Source of the DNA: Flavobacterium chryseum
GTDB taxonomy: Bacteria > Bacteroidota > Bacteroidia > Flavobacteriales > Flavobacteriaceae
NCBI RefSeq assembly: GCF_004362015.1
Contig: NZ_SNWW01000003.1
Location: forward strand, 1 to 64,000
Direction: 5' to 3'
Length of the DNA: 64,000 nucleotides
Positions 44,715-53,100 of the stretch are shown here, in pieces. The notes under the pieces are model-generated. The model was not told the DNA's origin and ran no database searches. It saw only the letters and a program-made list of their open reading frames with translations. The translations under genes and the position numbers were made by a program. The stretch's first letter is position 1; each line of letters starts with the position of its first letter.

Positions 44715-44808
44715 TAATACTATTTTCAATCGATTAAAATCCGTGTTAAGCCAATCAGAATAATTTTGTCAATGACACAACTTTGCGAAAAGTTAAGATT
44801 TTCATATA

Positions 44809-44836
44809 AAAAAAGAGGACTAAAAAGCCCTCTTCC
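44809..44836 (-). terminator. Terminator of the DUF4494 gene
   Basis: On the minus strand AAGAGG pairs with CCTCTT around a ten-base loop and is followed by seven T residues, 22 bases past the stop. Confidence 0.65.
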
Positions 44837-44857
44837 CTATTTTAATAGTCCGATAAA

Positions 44858-45412
44858 TTATTCGCTATCTGCTTCTACAAGATCTTCTATATTTTCTCCC
44901 ATATCACCAACAGCAACCACTTCTGGTTTAGAACCTTTTAGGGCATTGAATCTTTCTAATTGTTCCAGCTCTCCTTCTTCTCCACTAAAATATGGAAAAA
45001 CATCCATAATCGGCGATTCTGAAATGGCTGGAATCGTATAATCTCCCATAGTTCCTTTCATAACCGAAACGGTGTTATCATACGCTTCTTTTACGTCATT
45101 CGCCTGCACTAACAAATACATATTTGTTTTACGCTCTTTACCGCTTTCTTCATCAAAAGCAATCAATGAAACTTTCGATTTAAACCAACGATCTGCATTT
45201 TCAAAAGGATGAATTTCGGCATAATTCGCCACTTTTATATTCGTGATTTTAAACTCTTCGCTAACATAAGCCGCCATTTCTTCATTAATTCTGCTTTCGG
45301 CCTCAGTATAGGATATTGCATCTACCAAATAAGGCTCTGTCGTAACCTTTTGTGCTCCAATATCGTCTGTTTTTCTATATTTTACTTTGCATTCGTACCA
45401 AACTGCGCTCAT
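44858..45412 (-). CDS. DUF4494 domain protein
   Basis: A 184-residue soluble protein starting MSAVWYECKVKYRKTDDIGA. This N-terminus, the central RWFKSKVSLIAFDEESGKER and the segment NMYLLVQANDVKEAYDNTV match the DUF4494 family, which is common in Bacteroidota and not understood. A Glu-rich acidic tail ends the protein. It is monocistronic. Confidence 0.82.
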   Translation of the reverse strand: MSAVWYECKVKYRKTDDIGAQKVTTEPYLVDAISYTEAESRINEEMAAYVSEEFKITNIKVANYAEIHPFENADRWFKSKVSLIAFDEESGKERKTNMYLLVQANDVKEAYDNTVSVMKGTMGDYTIPAISESPIMDVFPYFSGEEGELEQLERFNALKGSKPEVVAVGDMGENIEDLVEADSE

Positions 45413-45688
45413 GTCTATATTTTTTTAAGGATGCCAAAGATAGATTTTAAAGAAAATAAAATTGCCAATTCTCGTAAATAGATATTCACAATTTGAAATA
45501 ATTTTCGACTTCAATCTTTATTTCTTTGCAGATTAAATTTACCGATGATTTAACATAATGCTATCCCAAACTATCTCATAAACTCGATAATATTTAATAG
45601 ATTTGTAAGTATAATCTATTAAAAATCATGGCTTAATAGATGTATAAAAGTCCCAAACTATTTATAAAACTTTAAAAAAATCTACAAA

Positions 45689-46390
45689 ATGAAACTTACT
45701 AAATATTTAAGTGCACAGGGTTTTGACTTAATCGAAGGTCCTGTAAGAAGCCACAAACCGCTTCAATTATGGATCAAAAAACCTTTTGATGAAGCTCAGC
45801 TTTATTATGGCAGTATAGAACACGCTTTTAAAAGTGATGTGGTATTAACCGAAATTGAAAACCCTGCTCTTAGTGTCGATGCTACTCAAAAAGACGATTA
45901 CGGTTTTAATATTGGCATTACACTTTTAGAAGAAATTCTAAAAACGCTCGGGTTAGGTACTTTTGAAATTTCTGCTAAAATAAAATCAGGAAAAACAGTA
46001 ACCATTAGTTATGAAAACTCAATTACAAAAGAATATGCCATTGGTAATCTCGAAGAATATTTATTTGATGCTGATTTTCTGCATCCTAATCCTTCGCTTT
46101 TAAAAAATGCAAACAACAACAATATCCTGCTTATAACCGGAACTGTTTTTGCCAAAAATCTTGTAGTTAATATCGAAACTGATTTTACATTAGATTCAAG
46201 TTTGATTACAAGCCTGAATGCAGTTGCTGAAGGTAAACTGGAATTTACAATGAGCAGCGCGAGTAAATTAAAAATGATTTCAAATGTTGGAATTTATTTC
46301 CCAATTGCGGTTAAGGCAAACCGAATAGATTTTGACAGAAGCCGTTTTCAACAATTAATATTGGTCACAGATAATACCAATATTTTTTAA
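45689..46390 (+). CDS. Hypothetical protein, 233 aa
   Basis: A 233-residue cytoplasmic protein without membrane segments or known motifs. Internal symmetry is suggested by similar strand patterns (KLTKYLSAQGFDLI at the start, GTFEISAKIKSGKTVTISYE in the middle). A TAGATTTG box at 45598-45605 could be part of its promoter, but no TTG was found at the right spacing. A hairpin follows its stop. No family recognised. Confidence 0.6.
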   Translation: MKLTKYLSAQGFDLIEGPVRSHKPLQLWIKKPFDEAQLYYGSIEHAFKSDVVLTEIENPALSVDATQKDDYGFNIGITLLEEILKTLGLGTFEISAKIKSGKTVTISYENSITKEYAIGNLEEYLFDADFLHPNPSLLKNANNNNILLITGTVFAKNLVVNIETDFTLDSSLITSLNAVAEGKLEFTMSSASKLKMISNVGIYFPIAVKANRIDFDRSRFQQLILVTDNTNIF

Positions 46391-46404
46391 GGTTTTAGCT
46401 GTGA

Positions 46405-46440
46405 AAATTTTTCTGAGTTAAAACAAACTCAGAAAAATTT
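46405..46440 (+). terminator. Hairpin terminator after the 45689 gene
   Basis: AAATTTTTCTGAGTT pairs exactly with AACTCAGAAAAATTT around a short loop. The T-run is inside the arm, so its strength as a terminator is uncertain. Confidence 0.5.
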
Positions 46441-46481
46441 ACATAGCTTTGTTATCTATCTAACCAACTAAACCAAAAAAA

Positions 46482-46955
46482 ATGAGAACATTAGATCAGT
46501 GGTTTGATGAATACGCCGTAAGTCATCAAAACCCAACCAACAAAGCAATACATTATATTTGCGTCCCGGCAATTTACTTTTCGATTGTGGGATTGTTAAT
46601 GAGTATTCCGAGTGGTTTTATTGCAAATACCTTAAAACTGAATGCACCAATTATCGAAAATTGGGCGGTTGTGGTTTTGCTTTTTGTACTTGTTTTCTAC
46701 ATTCGATTATCAGTTATCATGGCGATTAAGATTGCTGTTTTCTCTGCAATTTGTCTTGTTGTCAATTATTATATTGGTCAATTTGTTCCGTTATGGGCTT
46801 TCTCTATTGGCGTTTTTGTCATTGCCTGGATCGGACAATTCTACGGACATAATATTGAAGGCAAAAAACCTTCGTTCTTAAAAGATCTTCAGTTTTTAAT
46901 GATTGGCCCGGCTTGGGTTGTCGAGAATTTATTTTCTGGGAAGAAGATTTCGTAA
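46482..46955 (+). CDS. DUF962 / Mpo1-family membrane protein
   Basis: A 157-residue protein with four membrane segments (about residues 28-48, 58-78, 82-98 and 102-120). The family marks are YAVSHQNPTNKAIHYICVP (residues 11-29) and FYGHNIEGKKPSF near residue 128, each supplying histidines for an iron centre. Yeast Mpo1 is a 2-hydroxy-fatty-acid dioxygenase; a similar role here is inference. It starts MRTLDQWFDEYA. Confidence 0.88.
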   Translation: MRTLDQWFDEYAVSHQNPTNKAIHYICVPAIYFSIVGLLMSIPSGFIANTLKLNAPIIENWAVVVLLFVLVFYIRLSVIMAIKIAVFSAICLVVNYYIGQFVPLWAFSIGVFVIAWIGQFYGHNIEGKKPSFLKDLQFLMIGPAWVVENLFSGKKIS

Positions 46956-47031
46956 CTCTTATTTCGTAAGATTATTATCTCTTTTTTCAAAACAATAACT
47001 TAACTTTATTATTCCAAATGATTCAGGAATT

Positions 47032-47778
47032 ATGAAAATAGATAATAAAGAAATCCAAATTGAAAGAGATGACATTTTTACCTACAGAAGAATCAGGCGG
47101 GCGATTGGCTATTTAGGAATTAGTTTGCCGTTGCTTTTAGTGGGTTTGTCGTTTATTGCGGTTTTCAAAACCCAACTTCAGCCTTCTATAAGTGATTATT
47201 ATTTTACCAATTTAAGAGAAATTTTCACGGGAACGCTGTGTGCAGTGGGCTTATTTTTGATTTGTTATAAAGGCAACAGCAATGCTTCATTATTTAAAAA
47301 TGATAGTATATTAACCAATATTGCAGGAATTATGGCAATTGGTGTAGCGTTCATCCCCGTGAATCCTGATGATTTTGCGATTAAAATTTACACACTGTTT
47401 CCGTATCCTGAAAAATGGTTGGGATGGCTTCATTATGGGTTTGCAGCCTTACTTTTTTTAATAATGGCTTTACTGGCAATTAATGTTTTTACCATTGGTC
47501 AAAAAAACGAAACCAGAGATCCGAAAAGTATTTTGAACGAAAATAACATTTACAGGGTTTGCGGTTATTCGATATTAGTTTTCGTTGTAATGGTTCCCGT
47601 TTCAGAAACTTTTAAATTATTTCCGTATTCGACTTTGGTTTTTGAAGCTCTTGCGCTTTTTGCTTTCGGAATTGCGTGGTTAATAAAAGGTCGCGCTTTG
47701 GGTGATCAAGGCGAAATTGGCCGAAAACTATATCAGGAAAACAATCCTGTTGATACTGAAAAAGTATTTGAGGAGTAA
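47032..47778 (+). CDS. DUF998-like multi-pass membrane protein
   Basis: A 248-residue membrane protein with about six hydrophobic segments. The loop QPSISDYYFTNLREIFTGTL after the first helix resembles the S-x-Y-Y-T-x-x-R-x-x-F-V-G motif of DUF998 proteins. The function is not known. The terminal 77 bases overlap the reading frame of the next gene, although the real start of that gene is probably later. Confidence 0.7.
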   Translation: MKIDNKEIQIERDDIFTYRRIRRAIGYLGISLPLLLVGLSFIAVFKTQLQPSISDYYFTNLREIFTGTLCAVGLFLICYKGNSNASLFKNDSILTNIAGIMAIGVAFIPVNPDDFAIKIYTLFPYPEKWLGWLHYGFAALLFLIMALLAINVFTIGQKNETRDPKSILNENNIYRVCGYSILVFVVMVPVSETFKLFPYSTLVFEALALFAFGIAWLIKGRALGDQGEIGRKLYQENNPVDTEKVFEE

Positions 47779-47839
47779 GTTTTTTTCTTTTATAATATAT
47801 GATAAAACTGCTTATATTAGCCTAAGAAAGTCCAGCTTA

Positions 47840-48880
47840 TTGGAATCTAAAGCGCTAAATCAAATCTTAAAAAATAAGTTGACAGATATACATTTGAAAT
47901 CAAAAAAGAAAACCGGATATTGGAAAGGTCACATTCTTGGTATTTTATTTTTTCTATTCATATCAATATTCTCTCTTACAAAATATAATCCTGAAAATTA
48001 TTCAACAAATATTTGCCTAATTTTATCCATCATTTTTTTGATTGGGACACTAATATGTACTTACAATTTAATTTCAATAAAAAATTATTGTATTGTAAAT
48101 AATAAATTACTTCAGGTATCATCTTTTGGAAAGACTACAAAAAGTTATACTATTAATGACGTTGAAAGTTGGACTGAAAAACAATACAAAGGAAAATTTG
48201 ACAAATGGGAAATGTTAACATTGCATCTCACAACAGGTAAAAAGATAAAAATATGCAGTGATTACTATGCTAATTATTATGAGATAAAGAATGAAATAAC
48301 GAAAGACAAAAAGCGAAATTTAAAGATTGAAGAACTAATCGAAAAAAAAATCAATTTTGAGGTTTCTATAATCTTTATAATAATCGGTATTTTATTTTTT
48401 ATCGGCGCAAATAATGCATTGAAGGTTAAAATGATAAATTCTAAAGATCTTATTGTTTTTGGCGATGAAATATTAAATATTAAATACATTCGAAAAAAGC
48501 ATAATTCTATTTCTATTAAATTAAAAAACTCTCCTGATTTAGATTTCTATATAAGCGGTAATGCCTTGAAAGCAACTTTCGTAAAAGATTTATTGAATGA
48601 TATTAAACAAGGAGATACGCTATTTATTGGTATCGCTAAAGGCGATTATTTGTCAAAAATAGTAAAAACAGATTCCTTATCTTTTAGTGATAAATATTTT
48701 TTTAATGAAAATATTAGCGTTGAAAGTGTAAGGTCTGCAACAACAGATTATTTGTATTTATCAGAAAATAACGCCAGTAGATTTGAAGATAGATATTGGA
48801 ATTTTGGAATATTCGGTGTCTCGGGCTTATTCTTTATTTTATTAGGTATCAACGGCGTTAGGTTAAATTGTAAAGAATAG
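47840..48880 (+). CDS. Hypothetical membrane protein with uncertain start
   Basis: A frame of up to 392 codons opens at a GTG at 47702 inside the preceding gene, but the segment before residue 47 looks like out-of-frame sequence of that gene. TTG at 47840 (giving about 346 residues) is the first plausible start after that stop codon; no ATG occurs until far downstream. The protein has four hydrophobic stretches, two near 37-60 and 70-90 of this numbering, one near 190-210 and one close to the end. It is of no recognised family. An upstream frameshift or an alternative start is possible. Confidence 0.5.
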   Translation: MESKALNQILKNKLTDIHLKSKKKTGYWKGHILGILFFLFISIFSLTKYNPENYSTNICLILSIIFLIGTLICTYNLISIKNYCIVNNKLLQVSSFGKTTKSYTINDVESWTEKQYKGKFDKWEMLTLHLTTGKKIKICSDYYANYYEIKNEITKDKKRNLKIEELIEKKINFEVSIIFIIIGILFFIGANNALKVKMINSKDLIVFGDEILNIKYIRKKHNSISIKLKNSPDLDFYISGNALKATFVKDLLNDIKQGDTLFIGIAKGDYLSKIVKTDSLSFSDKYFFNENISVESVRSATTDYLYLSENNASRFEDRYWNFGIFGVSGLFFILLGINGVRLNCKE

Positions 48881-48911
48881 ATTGAGTGATAAATAACCAT
48901 CTAATTTCAAA

Positions 48912-49103
48912 TCATACTGTACTTTCCACCAACTTAACATTTTTTTCTACCTGATGCCAACAAAGAGTATAGGATTTATGTATTCGCTCAAATGTTGTTG
49001 GAAATAGTTTTTCTAAAGATTTGTCATGTAGTTCAATAAGTTCATCTGATAAGTGCAATGCAATCCAATAGTGCCAATCGTAATTAAAATTCCAAAAAAT
49101 CAA
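48912..49103 (-). CDS. Small hypothetical ORF, 63 aa
   Basis: A short minus-strand frame starting MIFWNFNYDWHYWIALHLSD, with balanced composition and helical pattern (DELIELHDKSLEKLFPTTFE). No family recognised. It lies in the 301-base gap between a plus-strand gene and the terminator of porP and has no obvious promoter; it may be a remnant of a longer gene. Included because the codon usage looks coding. Confidence 0.3.
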   Translation of the reverse strand: MIFWNFNYDWHYWIALHLSDELIELHDKSLEKLFPTTFERIHKSYTLCWHQVEKNVKLVESTV

Positions 49104-49119
49104 TTATCTACAATCAAAA

Positions 49120-49154
49120 AAAGCTAAAGAATACATTACATATTCCTTAGCTTT
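49120..49154 (-). terminator. Terminator of the adhesin-porP transcript
   Basis: AAAGCTAAAGAATA pairs with TATTCCTTAGCTTT (one mismatch) and, read on the minus strand, is followed by a T run, 28 bases past the PorP-type gene's stop. Confidence 0.75.
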
Positions 49155-49181
49155 CTATTTTAACGCTAATAACTTTTTCTA

Positions 49182-50069
49182 TTATATTTTGAAATTAAGT
49201 CCGCATTCAAAAGTATTGTTTGCATAAGCACCTAAGCTACCAAAGTATTTAGAATAAGCAATAAAAACACCTACTTTATCAATTACATCAATTCCAAATG
49301 CTGTAGAAACAGTCTTATTAGTATGGTAAAATGCAGATACATTCATTTTATAATCCGGAAAATTAAATCTAGCTCCGGCATCTAAAATATCCTTGTGTCC
49401 CTTAATACCTCTATAAGCAATCAACGGCTCGACATTTAAGTCCTCATCTTCATTTGAAAGCAATATCTTGTAACTTACAGCTGAATAAAAAATAGAACGA
49501 TCTACATATTTTTTCACACCGTCGTCAGTATTAACTAAAAAATTATTAAGATTTGGCAATGACGCCTGAATTGTTAATAACCTACTAGTATATGACATAC
49601 CGAAATCTCCATCAAACGTTCCTCCATTATTAAAATTCTGTAGTGCAATGTCATCGTATTGTCCAATAACTTTACTGTTATCAATAGAAGCAAATTTGGC
49701 ACCTGCTGATAAACCAAAATTAAGCTTTTCCTCTTCTCCTATTGGTAAATGATAAGCGTATGTTGCTACTACTCTTGTTCTATTAATTAATCCAGCTCTG
49801 TCACTATTAAAGTTTAATCCCCATCCTGTTCTGTTTCCAGCATTGTATTCGATAGTACCATTCATTAAAATTGGATTTCCCGGCACTTGATCCCATTGAC
49901 GCTGGTAACCCAGATTTAATTTCACTCCTTCATTTAACCCTGCCATAGCAGGGTTATTTATATATTGATTTTGAAAATACATAGACTCGTATTCCGTTAA
50001 CTGCGCATTTGCGGTATTTGTTCCTAATATAATCAGGAACATAATTACCTGTAAATAGATTGCTCTCAT
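49182..50069 (-). CDS. PorP/SprF-family T9SS membrane protein
   Basis: A 295-residue outer-membrane protein of the PorP/SprF family (type IX secretion). Signal MRAIYLQVIMFLIILGTNTANAQ, then the family's diagnostic start YESMYFQNQYINNPAMAG and GYQRQWDQVPGNP. The C-terminal strands FIAYSKYFGSLG and FECGLNFKI form the end of the barrel. In F. johnsoniae the sprF gene follows the gene for the giant adhesin SprB and is needed to secrete it; here the adhesin gene ends 74 bases upstream, so this protein is probably the dedicated partner of that adhesin. The ATG at 50069 is favoured over 50093. Confidence 0.92.
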   Translation of the reverse strand: MRAIYLQVIMFLIILGTNTANAQLTEYESMYFQNQYINNPAMAGLNEGVKLNLGYQRQWDQVPGNPILMNGTIEYNAGNRTGWGLNFNSDRAGLINRTRVVATYAYHLPIGEEEKLNFGLSAGAKFASIDNSKVIGQYDDIALQNFNNGGTFDGDFGMSYTSRLLTIQASLPNLNNFLVNTDDGVKKYVDRSIFYSAVSYKILLSNEDEDLNVEPLIAYRGIKGHKDILDAGARFNFPDYKMNVSAFYHTNKTVSTAFGIDVIDKVGVFIAYSKYFGSLGAYANNTFECGLNFKI

Positions 50070-50142
50070 TGATTTAATTTTTATTGTACTCATTTCTGTG
50101 TGGTTATACTCTAACCATTTTAATGCTTTTCGCTACTAATTG

Positions 50143-53100
50143 TTAGTTTCTAATAATTGTAATGAACCCTTTAAGTTTAGGTGTTCCATTTCCTAGATCA
50201 ATTAGATAGTAATAAGTTTCTTCAGTAAGCGGAGATCCTTTGTAAGAACCATCCCAATCATTATTATAATTATTTTTAGAATACACTAATCTTGCTGCAC
50301 GATCAAAAACTTTAACTGAATTGTTTGAATATGATTCGATACCCGGAATTACCCAGAAATCATTCTTACCATCTCCGTTTGGAGTAATAATATTTGTAGG
50401 CACAATTTCAGCCTTAGCTCTATCTATAATTACAGTATATGTATCTGTTGTAGTACCATCTTCTGCTGTAACCACTATTGTAATTACGTTTTCTCCTACT
50501 TTCAAATCAATTGGAGCAGTAGGATCAATAGTTTTTCCGTCTACTATTACTACAACAGTTGCATTAGGATCGATTGGTAAAGGTTTAATTACAAATGAAT
50601 CGGTTTCATTTGGCACTTCCACTCTATAATCATTTGTATGTGTATTAAAAGTTGGACTTAACTCACCATTACTGATTACTATATCAGATAAACCTGCATT
50701 ATCAGAAGGCTTAGCAGCCTCTTCTCTTGTAACAATTACAGTATAAGTTGTAGTTGTTCCATCCTGAGCTGTTATTACAGTAGTAATTGTATTTTCACCA
50801 ACTTCTAAAGGAATTTCTCCAGAAGCAGTTCCACTAGGAACTTCTTTTCCATTTACTGTTACTGTTGCTGTAGTATCTGCTGTAGTTGGCGTAACTTTTA
50901 TACCTGCAATATCATTTGGTACAGTAGATGTATAGTCTTTAGTTCCCTCTGCAAAAGCCGGACTCAATATACCTTCACTGATTGCTAAATCATTTAAGCC
51001 TGAATTACCAGAAGGGTCTCTTGTAACAATTACTTCATATTCTTTTGTTGTTCCATCTTCAGCAGTAACAACGATTTTAATTTCGTTATCTCCAACTTTC
51101 AAATCCATTGGAACGGTAGGATCAATAGTTTTTCCGTCAACTATCACTACAACCTTCGCATTTGGATCGGCTGGTATAGGATTGATTACAAATGAATTAG
51201 TTTCATTAGGAACTTCTACTTTATAATCAGTTTTATCTTTATCAAAAACTGGATCTAAAGTACCATCACTGATAATAATATTTGATAAATCTGCATTACT
51301 AGAAGGTTCTCTTGTAACAATTACTGTATAGGTTTTTGTAGTTCCATCCTCAGCTTTTATCACAGTTTTAATTTCATTTTCTCCTACTTTCAAAGGAATT
51401 TCTCCAGAAGCAGTTCCACTAGCAACTTCTTTTCCATTTACTGTTACTGTTGCTGTAGTATCTGCTGTAGTTGGAGTAACTTTTACACTTGTAATATCAT
51501 TAGGAACTGTAGTTGTATAATCTTTAGTTCCCTCTTCAAAAGCCGGACTCAAAGTACCTTCACTAATTGCTAAGTCTGTCAAATCTGCATTACTTGAAGG
51601 CTCTCTTGTAACAACTATTGTATAAGTATTAATAGTTCCATCCTGAGCCGTCACTACAGTAGTAATTGTATTTTCACCAACTTCCAAAGGAATTTCTCCA
51701 GAAGCAGTTCCACTAGGCACTTCTTTTCCGTTTACTGTTACTGTTGCAGAAGTATCTGCTGTAGTTGGGGTAACTTTAATAGTTTTAGTATCGTTTGGTA
51801 CTATAGCTGTATAATCTTTATTTCCTTCTGTAAAAGCGGGGCTTAAAGTACCTTCACTAATAGCTAGATCTGTCATACCTGCATTACTAGAAGCGATAAC
51901 TTTTAAAATAGCAGGTACATAGGTAATACTATAGTTTAATGAAGTCGCTCCACTAGCTGTGATTGCATAATCTCCAATTGGACTATTTTTCACGGCCGTA
52001 GTTGCAATTGTAGGTTGTGCAGTTAAATTCGCTGCAGTATCCCCATTTACAAAACCAGCATAACTTGCTGTTAAAATTGGATTATCTAATCCGAAAGATC
52101 TCGTTTTACTATCTACAGTAATAGTTAAAGCTGCAGGAGTAATTTTAAGTACTGCATTTGGTCCGTAAGTAATGGTATAGTTTGAAGAAACTGCTCCACT
52201 AACTGAGATTGGATAATTTCCTACTGCACTTCCTTTTACTGCTGTAGTTGCAATTGTAGCTTGTGTCGTTAAATTCGCTGCAGTATCTCCATTTACAAAC
52301 CCAACATAATTTGCTGTTAATGCCGGATTATCTGATCCGTAAACTTTACTATTATCAGTTGCAGCAATAGTTAAAGCCGCAGGAGTAACAGTTAATTTTC
52401 CATTTGATCCATAAGCAATGGTATAGTTTGAAGAAACTGCTCCACTAACTGAGATTGGATAATCTCCTACTGCACTTCCTTTAACTGCCGTAGTTGCAAT
52501 TGTAGCTTGTGTAGTTAAACTTGCAGCAGTATCTCCATTTACAAACCCAACATAATTTGCTGTAAAAGCTGGATTATCTGATCCGTAAACTTTGCTATTA
52601 TCAATTGCAGTAATAGTTAAAGCTACAGGTGTAACAGTTAATTTCCCGCTTGTTCCATAAGTAATTGTATAATTTGATGAAGATGCTCCACTAACTGTGA
52701 TTGGATAATCTCCCACTGCACTTCCCTTAACTGCCGTAGTTGCAATTGTAGCTTGTGTCGTTAAACTAGTTGCAGTATCTCCATTTACAAACCCAACATA
52801 AGTTGCCGCTAAAGTTGGATTATCTGATCCGTAAGATCTGGTATCGCTTTTTGCGTTAATCGTTAATGGTGCTTTATTTACTGTACTTGTAGCTATTGCT
52901 ACATTTATAGTAGTAGTACCATTACTAGTCAGAACTATATTTCCTGAATAATCTTTAGCATCAATTGTTCCTTTTAATCGTACAAAAACTGTCTTAGATG
53001 CAATTGCACCTGCTGCTCCAATAGTAAGTGCATCACTAAAAGTAGTTCCGTCTGTACTTACCTCAAACCCTGAAGGTGCTGTAACTAAAATCCCTTCAAG

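Noticed and set aside
44766..45481. Plus-strand frames opposite the DUF4494 gene
   Set aside because: Shadow frames; the real gene on the minus strand matches a known family.
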